From assembly GCF_019947135.1 (NCBI RefSeq), contig NZ_JAGSHT010000016.1, positions 1 through 64,000 of the forward strand: a stretch of 64,000 bases of DNA, read 5' to 3'. Each line of letters begins with the position of its first letter. Position 1 is the stretch's first letter. The notes beneath the pieces were generated by a model. That model was not told where the DNA came from. It saw nothing but the letters and a program-made list of their open reading frames with translations, and did not search any database. The DNA is from Occultella gossypii. Lineage in GTDB: Bacteria; Actinomycetota; Actinomycetes; Actinomycetales; Beutenbergiaceae. Positions 42,224 to 53,158 of the stretch are shown piece after piece. A program made the position numbers and the translations under genes.

Positions 42224-42310
42224 AGTGCGCGGGTCCTGGTCGGCGCGCGCCACGCCCGCCCACGCGCGGCGCCACCCCGACGAACCTGACGGGTCGCGCG
42301 GCGGGTCGCG

Positions 42311-43321
42311 TCAGGCGGTCGGCGCCACGGCGGGTTCGACGGCGGCGAAGTGGCATGCGCTGGCGTGCTCGCCGAGGCGCACCTCGAGTGCGGGCACCTC
42401 CACGGCGCAGCGGTCCCGCGCCTTGGGGCACCGGGTCCGGAACCGGCAGCCGCTCGGCGGGTCGGCCGGGGAGGGCACGTCACCGGCCAGCACGATCCGT
42501 TCCCGGCTGGGCATCCGCCACGGGTGCGACACCGGGATCGCCGACAGCAGCGCCTGGGTGTACGGGTGCGTCGGCCGGTCGAACACCTCGTCGCGCGTCC
42601 CTTCCTCGACGATCCGGCCGAGGTACATGACGGCGATCCGGTCGGAGATGTGCCGGACCACGGACAGGTCGTGGGCGATGAACAGGTAGGTCAGGCCGAG
42701 GTCGCGCTGCAGGTCCTGGAGCAGGTTGATCACCTGGGCCTGGATGGACACGTCCAGCGCGGAGACCGCCTCGTCGCAGATGATCAGCTTCGGGGACATC
42801 GCCAGGGCCCGGGCGATCCCGATGCGCTGGCGCTGGCCGCCGGAGAACTGGTGCGGGTACCGGTCGAGGTGGTCGGGATTCAGGCCGACGCGTTCGAGCA
42901 GTTCCTGCACGCTCGCGCGCCAGGTGCCGCGAGGGCCGAAACCCGGCTGCACCTGCCACCCCTCCGACACCAACTCGGCGACCGTGCGCCGCGGGTTCAG
43001 CGAGGAGTAGGGGTCCTGGAAGATCATCTGGACGTCCCGGCGCAGCCGACGGGTCTGCGCCCGGCCGGCGGCCGCGAAGTCCTGGCCCTGGAAGAGCACC
43101 TGGCCGGAGGCCGCCTGCTCGAGGCCGATGATCGTCCGGGCCACGGTGGACTTGCCGGAGCCGGACTCCCCGACCAGGCCGAGGGTCTGCCCGGCCTGCA
43201 GGTCGAAGCTCACCCCGGCGACCGCCTGGATGCCCCCGACCCGCCGCCGCAGCAGCGCCGACCGGATCGGGAACGTGGTGTGCAGGTCACGGACGCTCAG
43301 CAACGGTTCAGCGGATGCCAT
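42311..43321 (-). CDS. Oligopeptide/dipeptide ABC transporter ATPase, DppF type
   Basis: This 336-residue ATPase has Walker [11 protein letters not shown]-loop MIFQDPYSSLNP, signature FSGGQRQRIGIARAL, Walker B LIICDEAVSALD, and the C-terminal oligopeptide-transporter extension with CRFRTRCPKARDRC, whose cysteines bind an iron-sulfur cluster in this subfamily. It pairs with the DppD-type ATPase, whose gene overlaps its start by 14 bp. It is the last gene of the IclR-DppBCDF operon. Confidence 0.93.
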   Translation of the reverse strand: MASAEPLLSVRDLHTTFPIRSALLRRRVGGIQAVAGVSFDLQAGQTLGLVGESGSGKSTVARTIIGLEQAASGQVLFQGQDFAAAGRAQTRRLRRDVQMIFQDPYSSLNPRRTVAELVSEGWQVQPGFGPRGTWRASVQELLERVGLNPDHLDRYPHQFSGGQRQRIGIARALAMSPKLIICDEAVSALDVSIQAQVINLLQDLQRDLGLTYLFIAHDLSVVRHISDRIAVMYLGRIVEEGTRDEVFDRPTHPYTQALLSAIPVSHPWRMPSRERIVLAGDVPSPADPPSGCRFRTRCPKARDRCAVEVPALEVRLGEHASACHFAAVEPAVAPTA

Positions 43322-44348
43322 CGGCGAGCACCTCCTCGGCGTGGTGGCAGGCGGTCAGGTGCGCCTGCGGCCGGTCCGGTGCCGGTCTCAGCACCGGCTC
43401 CTCGGTGCGGCATCGGTCTGTCGCGAAGGCGCACCGCGGGTGGAACGAGCAGCCCGTCGGCAGTTGCCGCAGGTCCGGCGGCGCCCCGGTGATCGGAGTG
43501 AGCCGATCCTGGTCGCCCGTGGGCAGCGAGCCCATCAGGCCCACCGAGTAGGGGTGGGCGCCGTGGTCGTAGACCTCGCGGATCGGTCCCGTCTCGACGA
43601 CGCGCCCAGCGTACATGAGGATCGCGCGGTCGGCCACGTCCGCGACCACGCCGAGGTCGTGCGTGATCAGGACCAACGCCATCCCCTCCTCGCGCTGCAG
43701 GTCCGCGAGCAGACTCATGATCTGCGCCTGGACGGTCACGTCGAGGGCGGTGGTGGGTTCGTCCGCGATGACCAGGCGGGGGTTCATCGACAGCGCCATG
43801 GCGATCATGACGCGCTGGCGCATGCCGCCGGAGAACTGGTGCGGGTAGTCGTCCACCCGCTTCTCGGGTGCCGGGATGCCGACCCGGTGCATCATCTCGA
43901 TGGCGTGCTCGCGGGCCTTGCGGCGGGAGACGCCGCGGCGCCGCCGGAGCGTCTCCCCGATCTGGGTGCCCACCCGGAACACCGGGTTCAGCGACGAGAG
44001 CGGGTCCTGGAAGATCATCGCGATGTCCGTGCCGCACAGGGCCCGGGTGTAGGAGTCGGGCCGGTCCAGCAGGTCGACACCGTCGAAGGAGACGCTGCCC
44101 CCGTCGATCCGCCCGGCCGGCCGCGGCAGCAGGCCCATGACGGTCTGGGCCGTGACGCTCTTGCCGGATCCGGACTCCCCGAGGACGGCCACGGTCTCGC
44201 CTGCGCCGACGTCGAAGGAGACGCCGTCGACGGCCCGGAGCCGCCCCGAGCCGGTTGCGAACGAGACGCTCAGGTCCTGCACCCGAAGCAGCGGTCCGGT
44301 TCGAGTCCCGGGGGCGGCGGTGCCCGTGGGTCGCTCGGCGAGTCTCAT
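43308..44348 (-). CDS. Oligopeptide/dipeptide ABC transporter ATPase, DppD type
   Basis: This 346-residue ATPase has Walker [22 protein letters not shown], signature [15 protein letters not shown], Walker [14 protein letters not shown], and a C-terminal [15 protein letters not shown] chose ATG 44348, two bases after the permease stop, over the longer frame that runs into the permease gene. It forms the heterodimeric ATPase with the downstream gene product. Confidence 0.93.
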   Translation of the reverse strand: MRLAERPTGTAAPGTRTGPLLRVQDLSVSFATGSGRLRAVDGVSFDVGAGETVAVLGESGSGKSVTAQTVMGLLPRPAGRIDGGSVSFDGVDLLDRPDSYTRALCGTDIAMIFQDPLSSLNPVFRVGTQIGETLRRRRGVSRRKAREHAIEMMHRVGIPAPEKRVDDYPHQFSGGMRQRVMIAMALSMNPRLVIADEPTTALDVTVQAQIMSLLADLQREEGMALVLITHDLGVVADVADRAILMYAGRVVETGPIREVYDHGAHPYSVGLMGSLPTGDQDRLTPITGAPPDLRQLPTGCSFHPRCAFATDRCRTEEPVLRPAPDRPQAHLTACHHAEEVLADGIR

Positions 44349-44350
44349 CG

Positions 44351-45268
44351 TCAGATGCCCTTCATCTTCGGGTCGAAGCGGTCCCGCAGCGCGTCCCCGA
44401 GGATGCCGAAGGAGACCACGAGGATGGCCAGGCAGATGCCGGGGATCGTGGAGACCCACCAGGCACTGCTGAGCAGGTTGCGTCCGTTCGCGATCGTGAC
44501 GCCCCAGCTCGGCGTGGACGCCGGGGTGCCGAGGCCGAGGAAGGACAGCGCCGCCTCGGCGAGGATGACGCTGCCGATGTCCAGGGTCGCGATCACCAGG
44601 ATCGGTGCCGTACAGGCCGGCAGGATGCAGGTCCGGATGATGTGCCAGTTGCTCGCGCCGAGGGTACGGGTGGCGTCCACGTACTCGCGGTTCTTCGTGG
44701 CCAGGACCTGGCCACGGGTGACCCGCGCGAACGTCACCCAGCCGCTGATGGCGAGGATCAGGACCACGTTCAGGACGCTCTGCCCGATCACCGCCGCGAT
44801 CAGGATCGCCAGCAGGATCCCGGGGAACGTGAGCTGGATGTCCGCGACCCGCATGAGCACGGCGTCGGCCCAGCGCCCGAAGTACCCGGAGACCACCCCC
44901 ACGACCACCCCGATGAACCCCGCCAGGAGCAGGGTCGCGACCCCGACCAGCATCGAGACCCTGGCCCCCTGCATGGTCTGGGCCAGCAGGTCCTGGCCCA
45001 CCTGGTCGGTCCCGAACAGGACGAGGGAGCCGTCGTCACGGTGCGACAACGGCGGTAGCAGCCGGTTCGCGGTGTCCGTGGCGACCGGGTCGAAGGTCAC
45101 GATCATCGGCCCGAAGATCGCGGCGAGCACGTAGAACGCCACCACCACCAGTGGGATCCAGATCCGCGGCCCCCACCCGCGTCCGCGACGCACCCGCTCC
45201 GGCACGGCGTCCGCCATCGGCGCCGCCACCGTCTCGATCAGTTCCGTACCGCCTGTCATCGACGTCAC
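44351..45268 (-). CDS. ABC transporter permease, DppC type
   Basis: This 305-residue permease has an N-terminal span, then the binding-protein-dependent transport domain with the coupling loop YVDATRTLGASNWHIIRTCILPA, and the C-terminal FGILGDALRDRFDPKMKG typical of DppC/OppC. The GTG start at 45268 overlaps the upstream stop (GTGA); ATG 45259 is an alternative. Confidence 0.93.
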   Translation of the reverse strand: MTSMTGGTELIETVAAPMADAVPERVRRGRGWGPRIWIPLVVVAFYVLAAIFGPMIVTFDPVATDTANRLLPPLSHRDDGSLVLFGTDQVGQDLLAQTMQGARVSMLVGVATLLLAGFIGVVVGVVSGYFGRWADAVLMRVADIQLTFPGILLAILIAAVIGQSVLNVVLILAISGWVTFARVTRGQVLATKNREYVDATRTLGASNWHIIRTCILPACTAPILVIATLDIGSVILAEAALSFLGLGTPASTPSWGVTIANGRNLLSSAWWVSTIPGICLAILVVSFGILGDALRDRFDPKMKGI

Positions 45269-46188
45269 CTCGCCAGCCGAACTCGGGGATCGAGGTATCC
45301 GTAGAGGATGTCCACGATCAGGTTGATCATCACGAAGATGGCGGCGATCACGAGGATCCCCGACTGCACGACGCCGTAGTCACGGAACCCGATCGAGTCG
45401 ACGATCAGGCGGCCCACGCCCGGCCAGGCGAACACGGTCTCGATCACGACCGTGCCGCCGAGGATGGCGCCGAAGTAGAGGCCCACCACCGTCACGATCG
45501 GGATCAGGGCGTTGCGGATGGCATGCGGGAAGATCACGACGCGCTCGGACAGGCCTTTCGAGCGGGCCGTGGCGATGTAGCCCTCGTTGATGACCTCGAG
45601 CAGCCCGGAGCGGGTCAGCCGCATGACCATCGCCGTGAACGGCAGCGCCAGCGCGAACGCCGGCAGGAGCAGGTGGGCGAAGGAGCCGGCGCCGCCGCTG
45701 GGCAGCAGCTGCAGGCCGCGGGCGAGCATCAGGATGAGCACCAGACCCACCCAGAACGAGGGCAGCGAGTGGGTCACCAGGGACGTCACGGTGATCACGC
45801 GATCCGCCCAGGTGTTCACCCGGAGCGCGGCCACGATGCCGAATCCGATCCCGAACACCACCGCGAACATGAGCGCCGCGACGGAGAGCTGGATCGTCAT
45901 CGGCATCCGCTCGAGCACGTGGCCCATGGCGTCCCCGCCCAGCCGGATCGAGTCCCCGAAGTCGAGCCGGACCGAGGAGGCCAAGTAGTGCAGGTACTGC
46001 TGCGGGATCGGCTCCGTCAGGCCGAGGGACTCCCGGAGCGCGGCGATCTCGTCCGGGCTCGCGTCCGGGCCGAGCATGACCAGGGCGGGGTCGCCCGGCA
46101 CCATGCGCAGCACGATGAAGACGATGGTCACGGCGCCCCACATGACGAAGGCCGCGAAGAGGAGCCGACGGACGATGTAGGCGACCAT
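45265..46188 (-). CDS. ABC transporter permease, DppB type
   Basis: This 307-residue permease has the DppB opening MVAYIVRRLLFAAFVMWGAV, RMVPGDPA, the coupling loop YIATARSKGLSERVVIFPHAIRNAL, and the C-terminal DILYGYLDPRVRL. Its ATG shares one base with the IclR stop codon (TGATG), so regulator and transporter are translated together. Confidence 0.93.
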   Translation of the reverse strand: MVAYIVRRLLFAAFVMWGAVTIVFIVLRMVPGDPALVMLGPDASPDEIAALRESLGLTEPIPQQYLHYLASSVRLDFGDSIRLGGDAMGHVLERMPMTIQLSVAALMFAVVFGIGFGIVAALRVNTWADRVITVTSLVTHSLPSFWVGLVLILMLARGLQLLPSGGAGSFAHLLLPAFALALPFTAMVMRLTRSGLLEVINEGYIATARSKGLSERVVIFPHAIRNALIPIVTVVGLYFGAILGGTVVIETVFAWPGVGRLIVDSIGFRDYGVVQSGILVIAAIFVMINLIVDILYGYLDPRVRLAR

Positions 46189-46970
46189 CAGGCGCCGACA
46201 CCCGGTGTGGACAGCGCGACCAGGGGTGCCGTGCTCCGACGGTCCACGAACGTCGACGCGAGCTCCTCGGCGCACCCGATCAGGGCGACCGCCAGGGTCC
46301 GGAGCCGGTCCGGGCCCAGCTGTCCCGCGGGGAGCACGGCCTCGATCACACCGACGGCCATGCCACCCTGCGCCACCACCGGCGCCGCGATCGCCCGCCG
46401 GTCCGCGGTGACCTCACGGTCCTCGACGGCGTAGCCGCGCATCCGCGCCCGGGTGACCGCCTGCCGGACCCGGAACGGGTCGGTGAGGGTGCGAGTGGTC
46501 AGCGCCGGCAGGCTGGCGTGCACCAACAGCCGGTCCAGCTCGGCCTTGGGCCGCATCGAGAGGAACGCCTTGCCGATCGCGCTGGCGTGCCAGTGCACCG
46601 GCCCCTCGCGTACGGCCACGACGTCGCGGTCGCGGACGGCGACCACCGGCTCCAGGTGCTCCGGCCGGCCCCGGAAGTAGGTGACCACCGCGCCGGACCG
46701 GGCGCTGACGGCCTCGAGGGCTCGCGTGATGGCGGGGTCCGGGCCGACGTCGCAGTTCGCCGCCCGGGCCAGTTCGAACGCCCCGACGCCGATCGTGTAG
46801 CGGTGCGCGTCGTCGTGGCGCACCAGGTCGTGCGCGAGGAACGCGGCGAGCATGCGGTGCACCGTGCTCTTGTGCAGCCCGGTCCGCTCCGCGAGTTCCG
46901 CGAGGGTGGACGGCTGCCCCTGGCGAGCCAGGCTGTCGAGCAGCCCGAGGGCTCGAGAAAGCGATTGCAA
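46188..46970 (-). CDS. IclR-family transcriptional regulator
   Basis: This regulator has the IclR opening LQSLSRALGLLDSLARQG, the helix-turn-helix TLAELAERTGLHKSTVHRML, and an effector domain with GVGAFELARAANC, HWHASAIGKAFLS and AVEDREVTADRRAIAAPV. I start it at TTG 46970, where GGAG sits five bases upstream and the family fold begins. The frame also allows a start at 47096, which would add about 40 unconserved residues. It is the first gene of the transporter operon and probably controls it in response to a transported or derived metabolite. Confidence 0.85.
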   Translation of the reverse strand: MQSLSRALGLLDSLARQGQPSTLAELAERTGLHKSTVHRMLAAFLAHDLVRHDDAHRYTIGVGAFELARAANCDVGPDPAITRALEAVSARSGAVVTYFRGRPEHLEPVVAVRDRDVVAVREGPVHWHASAIGKAFLSMRPKAELDRLLVHASLPALTTRTLTDPFRVRQAVTRARMRGYAVEDREVTADRRAIAAPVVAQGGMAVGVIEAVLPAGQLGPDRLRTLAVALIGCAEELASTFVDRRSTAPLVALSTPGVGA

Positions 46971-47075
46971 TCTGGCTCCAATGGTCGCGGAGAATAAGGA
47001 TGAATGCGCGCCAGAATGACCATGGCAAAGCGGCGAGCGGGACCACCGCTCGGACGTGTGCCTCGATGTCCCATT

Positions 47076-47130
47076 AGCGTTCCCGGTAACGTTCACGGCG
47101 ACCCTACGACCGGCTGGGCGAGCCTGTCAA
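47076..47130 (-). promoter_or_regulatory. Promoter and possible operator half-sites for the iclR-dpp operon
   Basis: On the minus strand TTGACA (47130-47125) is followed after 18 bases by TAGGGT (47106-47101), a TAnnnT -10. Directly downstream lie AACGTT (47093-47088) and AACGCT (47081-47076), 12 bp apart, in a likely operator position. The rest of the 360-bp gap (46971-47329) holds no gene I can support. Confidence 0.5.
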
Positions 47131-47329
47131 GGGTTGACCGAAACGGGCAGAATCCTGCCGCTGATGGGCCAGGCAGGGCACCCGCGGGACGTTGCTCATC
47201 CTGCAACGCGCCGATTGACGCCTTTCTGGCCCTTTCAATAGCGTCGACGACATTCGGTCGACTGCGCCTTGCGTCGGTCCGGATCCGCTGAAGATGCGAA
47301 TACCTGAATCCTGATGGAAAGGACACCCG

Positions 47330-47356
47330 ATGTTCACGACGTGGAGCGCCACGTGA
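47330..47356 (+). CDS. Eight-codon leader ORF
   Basis: ATG at 47330 opens an ORF encoding MFTTWSAT. It is preceded by AAAGGA at six-base spacing, the best ribosome site in the region. Its TGA stop (47354-47356) overlaps the GTG start of the next gene (GTGA). The arrangement suggests that ribosomes load at the leader and re-initiate on the main gene. It could instead be coincidence if the main gene starts at ATG 47314, which has no ribosome site. Confidence 0.5.
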   Translation: MFTTWSAT

Positions 47357-48312
47357 GCACCTCACCCACACCCGCCACCGACCTGCGCCGCGCGCTCCTC
47401 GACGCCGATCCCAAGCTGTCGAGGTTCAACCCGCTGCCCCGGATCCTCGCCCACGATGATTTCCAGACGGGGACGCACGGCTGGACCGAGCTGATCGGCA
47501 ACTTCGACGGCAACGGCAACCTGCGCACGGTCGACGACCACATGCGGGACTTCCGACCGCCGCAGCTCAGCAGCTGCACCTTCTTCGACACCGGCACCCA
47601 CGGCGCCCTGAGCGGCACGTACGCCCTGAAGTTGGCGACGCGTCCGATCGCCGGTCACACCGCCGTCGGGATTCGCCGGCTGACGATGGCGGGCAAGGGG
47701 CTGGTCCAGCTCGAGACGTACTTCACGTACAAGTCGGAGGCCACCTTGGGGAAGGACCCCGCCAACAACAGTTTCGGTGGCGTCGAGTGGGACGGGAACC
47801 TGCACCCGAGCGAGGCACAGTTCGGCGCGTTGACGGTTGCCACCGACATCTGCGGGGACGGCGGCACCAGGTATCACACGGTCGCCCGGTACCGGAACAC
47901 CACGCTGGACAACGCCCTCGACCGACGCTGGGTCTATCCGGCGGTTCCGGAGCCGACCCCCCGTGAACACGTCCAGGGCAAGGCGAGCCTGGCGTACCTG
48001 GCGGACTTCACGGCGCCGGACCCGGACGACTGGAAGCCGTTCAGCGACCCGATGGAGCTCTGCTACAACGAGGTCCCCACGAAGGTGAACTGGCACTACC
48101 TGCGCTGGCTGATCGACACCGATGCTCGCAAGAACGTGGAACTGCAGATCAACGACCGCATCATCGACATGCGCGATGTGCCCGTGCCGGTCTACGAGGA
48201 GAAGTACGAGTCGCTCGAGACGCTCCTGAACTTCTACTTCAGCGTGCGCACCCACTCGAACGTGCGCAACTTCCTGTTCCTGGACTCGGTCCTCATCTCG
48301 GTGGATTGGTGA
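47353..48312 (+). CDS. Unrecognised 319-residue protein
   Basis: I do not recognise this protein. It is rich in aromatic residues and predicted beta strands (DDFQTGTHGWTELIGNFDGNGN, LSGTYALKLATRP, GLVQLETYFTYKSEA, NFYFSVRTHSNVRNFLFLDSV), like a carbohydrate-binding jelly roll. There is no signal peptide or membrane span. It is acidic and ends in a beta strand. It is followed by a 106-residue protein and a LacI-type regulator on the same strand, so it may be part of a sugar-responsive unit. The GTG start is chosen because of the leader ORF overlap. Confidence 0.65.
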   Translation: MSTSPTPATDLRRALLDADPKLSRFNPLPRILAHDDFQTGTHGWTELIGNFDGNGNLRTVDDHMRDFRPPQLSSCTFFDTGTHGALSGTYALKLATRPIAGHTAVGIRRLTMAGKGLVQLETYFTYKSEATLGKDPANNSFGGVEWDGNLHPSEAQFGALTVATDICGDGGTRYHTVARYRNTTLDNALDRRWVYPAVPEPTPREHVQGKASLAYLADFTAPDPDDWKPFSDPMELCYNEVPTKVNWHYLRWLIDTDARKNVELQINDRIIDMRDVPVPVYEEKYESLETLLNFYFSVRTHSNVRNFLFLDSVLISVDW

Positions 48313-48317
48313 CGGCG

Positions 48318-48638
48318 ATGCGACACACTCAGACCGCCGTGCTGGAACGCGGCGAGGACTTCAGCTCGGACTTCGCGACGGAGCCGTACGAGGTGGCCTG
48401 GGCCGGCGAGGCCAGGTTCTTCGTGCAGCGCCTCGAGGACACCACGGGGGAGGTGGAACTGCGTACGCAGATCTCTCCGGACGGAATCACCTGGGTCGAT
48501 GCCGAAAACACGCCGACGGTGCGCCTTGACGGCACAATGGTGACCTGGTCGGTCCGTGAGTTCGGAGGCTGGCTGCGGGTGAGCGGAACCGTTTCGGGAC
48601 TGGCGCGGCTGCGGATCTACCTGGTCTGCAAGGGATAG
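48318..48638 (+). CDS. Unrecognised 106-residue beta-rich protein
   Basis: This small protein has alternating beta-strand character (EARFFVQRLEDTTGEVELRTQ, TWVDAENTPTVRL, GGWLRVSGTVSGLARLRIYL). It looks like a single beta-sandwich domain, and I can assign no function. It begins a few bases after the preceding gene. GTG 48309, overlapping that gene's stop as GTGA, is an equally possible start. Its lack of a signal sequence and its tight spacing suggest that it works with the preceding protein. Confidence 0.55.
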   Translation: MRHTQTAVLERGEDFSSDFATEPYEVAWAGEARFFVQRLEDTTGEVELRTQISPDGITWVDAENTPTVRLDGTMVTWSVREFGGWLRVSGTVSGLARLRIYLVCKG

Positions 48639-48688
48639 CCATGGGGTTCACGGCCGGGCCGAGAGGGACGTACAGGAGGGGGGCCACC

Positions 48689-49759
48689 ATGACCCAGCGT
48701 GTCCGCCTCAAGGACGTCGCCGACTCCCTCGGCCTGTCCGTGAACACCGTGTCCCGGGCGCTCGCCGGCAAGGCCGAGGTCAGTCCCGTGACGCGGCAAC
48801 GGATCCAGGACGAGGCCGATCGCCTCGGCTACGTCCCGAACACCCTGGCCCGATCACTCGTCCTCGGCTCCAACCAGACCCTCGCCCTGGTGATCACGAA
48901 CCCGTCCAACCCGTTGTACGCGGAGCTCATCTCCGGGGTCGAGGTACGTGCGCGGCAGCACGGCTACTCGCTCCTGCTCCTCGTCACCGACGAGTCGACG
49001 GAGAACGAACGGGCCGCCGTCGAGGCACTGCTACGCGCCGCCGTCGACGGCGCGATCGCGGTGCCGGTGCAGAGCGAGCACGAGCACTGGCGCCGGGTGA
49101 ACCGCGCCGGGATCCCGCTCGTGCTGGTCAACCGCGACATCCCCGACCTCGACACCGACTTCGTCGGCGTGGACAACGGGCGCGGCGCGTACGACGCCAC
49201 CCGGCACGTGATCGCCCAGGGCGCCCGCACGGTGTGGGCGCTCGAGGAGGACCTGCCGATCACCACCATCGCCGAGCGGATCGACGGCTTCCACCGGGCC
49301 ATGGACGAGGGCGGGCTGCCGAGCGCCGCGCGCGACGTGGTCCCGGTCCCGACCCGCCGCTACGAGTCGAGCGCACTGCCGTGGCAGGCGGAGGGCGCCT
49401 ACACGCTGTGCCGCGAACTCATCGCCGAACGCGGGGCGCCGGACGCCGTGATCACCGGGAACGACTACTTCGCCCTCGGGCTGATGCGCGCCCTGGCCGA
49501 ACTCGGCCACCGTGTGCCCGACGACGTGCTGGTCACCGGCTACGGCGACCACCCCTATGCCGGGTTCGTCAGGCCGTCGCTGAGCTCGGTCCGGCTGCCC
49601 GGGTCGCAGATCGGGGCGGCGGCCGTCGACCTCCTCCTCGCGCGCGGGGAGGAGCCGACCGACGAGCCCGTCAAGCGGCGGATCGCCCCGACGTTCGTCG
49701 CCCGGGACTCCACGGCGAGAGGCGCACTGGCACCGGATACCACCGCGACGGACGCCTGA
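48689..49759 (+). CDS. LacI-family transcriptional regulator
   Basis: This is a 356-residue regulator. Residues 1-60 form the LacI helix-turn-helix and hinge (VRLKDVADSLGLSVNTVSRALAGKAEV, then GYVPNTLARSL). The rest is the periplasmic-binding-like sensor, with ALVITNPSNPLYAELISGVE and a late VTGYGDHPYAGFVRPSLSSV. AGGAGG lies before ATG 48689. It follows the two unrecognised genes on the same strand and probably regulates them. It converges on copA with six bases between. Confidence 0.9.
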   Translation: MTQRVRLKDVADSLGLSVNTVSRALAGKAEVSPVTRQRIQDEADRLGYVPNTLARSLVLGSNQTLALVITNPSNPLYAELISGVEVRARQHGYSLLLLVTDESTENERAAVEALLRAAVDGAIAVPVQSEHEHWRRVNRAGIPLVLVNRDIPDLDTDFVGVDNGRGAYDATRHVIAQGARTVWALEEDLPITTIAERIDGFHRAMDEGGLPSAARDVVPVPTRRYESSALPWQAEGAYTLCRELIAERGAPDAVITGNDYFALGLMRALAELGHRVPDDVLVTGYGDHPYAGFVRPSLSSVRLPGSQIGAAAVDLLLARGEEPTDEPVKRRIAPTFVARDSTARGALAPDTTATDA

Positions 49760-49765
49760 GGCCCG

Positions 49766-52032
<2,267 letters not shown>

Positions 52033-52036
<4 letters not shown>

Positions 52037-53010
52037 CGGGTCACCTCCACGGTGAAGTCGGCGGTGTGCACCACGCCCTGGTGGGAGAAGTCGAGGAAGA
52101 GCCGGTACGTCCCCGGGCTCGGTGCGGTGCTCATGAACTCGACGAGCGGACCGGGCTCGCTCACACCGGCCTCGCCCTCGGGGTGCGTGTGCAGATAGGC
52201 GAGGTCCCCGACCCGGAGGGCGACGAGATGCCCGTACGCGCCGAGGTAGGGGTCGAGGTCCGTGACCGGGTCCCCGTCGCGGCTGATCTCGAAGGCGAGC
52301 GGGCCGCCCTCGGTGGTCAGGTCGCCGGAGAGGGTGACGGTGTACTCGTCGACGACGGCGGTGCTGCCCGCCGCGGGGAGCGGCACCGTGGTCACGATGC
52401 CGGGCACTGTGACGTCCTGGGCGAGGGTCAGCCCGTCCTCAGCCGCAGCCGGCAGGAAGTCTGCGTAGACGCGGTGGCTGCCCGCCGTGGGCCAGGTCCA
52501 GTCGATGCTCCAGGTGCCGTCCGCGCCGAGGGTCGGGTGGACGTGACGGAACTGGCTGGTGTCCTGGGAGGCGACGATCAGGTGCAGGTCGCGTTCGTGC
52601 TGCGTCGTGTACTCGGTGACCGGGTCGCCGTGGGCGTCCAGCACCCGGAAGCTGAGCGTGCCGGCCACGCCGACGGCGCCCGGTACGGTCAGCGAGTCGA
52701 GCCGGTACCCTCCGGCCGCGGACAGGACCCCGACGGGAAGCTCCTCGGCGGCAGCGGCTGCGTCGGGTCCGGAGTCGTGTCCGGAGCCTTCGGCCCCGTC
52801 GTGGCCCGCACTCTCGTCGGCCCCGTCGTCGCCCGCGCTCTCGTCGGTCCCGGCGTGGCCGGAGTCACCTTCGCCGGACGCCTCCTCCTCGGGATGGGCC
52901 GGCGGCTGCGTCTCGACCTGGACCCCTGAGGCCGATCCGACGGCGAACGCACCACCGAAGAGGACCGCCAGTCCGGCGGCGAAGATCGTCAACTTCACGG
53001 GCGCCTGCAT
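52033..53010 (-). CDS. Exported copper-operon protein, YtkA/DUF-like with His/Asp-rich linker
   Basis: This is a 325-residue protein. It has an N-terminal signal or anchor (residues ~1-32), then a His/Asp/Gly/Ser-rich linker with several S-A-G-H-D-like units that could bind metal. Two beta-sandwich halves follow ([20 protein letters not shown] and the closing [28 protein letters not shown]), as in YtkA-like/CopC-like exported proteins. The histidines in [19 protein letters not shown] and FSHQG suggest Cu contact. ATG 53010 follows GGAAGGGA. It is the first gene of the copper operon. Confidence 0.75.
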
Positions 53011-53036
53011 GATGTTCCCTTCCACGACATGATCCG

Positions 53037-53065
53037 ACTATACCCCTAGGGGGTATGAGTGCCAA
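53037..53065 (-). promoter_or_regulatory. Copper-operon promoter with CsoR-type operator
   Basis: On the minus strand TTGGCA (53065-53060) and TATAGT (53042-53037) are separated by exactly 17 bp. The perfect palindrome ATACCCC-TAG-GGGGTAT (53040-53056) lies across the spacer and the start of the -10. This matches the GC-rich palindrome bound by Cu-sensing CsoR repressors. The csoR gene itself is not in the window. Confidence 0.85.
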
Positions 53066-53115
53066 CCGGGTCGCGGCGAATCGGTCGCGCGGTCGCGGAG
53101 AACAAGGGACGCTGG

Positions 53116-53146
53116 TGCCCGGACGAGGGCTGATGCCCGGACGAGG
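53116..53146. repeat. Direct repeat ahead of ald
   Basis: TGCCCGGACGAGG occurs at 53116-53128 and 53134-53146 (18-bp period), ending 12 bases before the ald start codon. It could be a regulator site or a small duplication. Confidence 0.5.
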
Positions 53147-53158
53147 CGAGGAGCAACG

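Noticed and set aside
38789-42253. 1154-residue open frame on the minus strand
   Set aside because: It is opposite the metallophosphatase gene, has no domain motifs, and reflects the strong GC bias; the plus-strand frame has signal, repeats and catalytic motifs.
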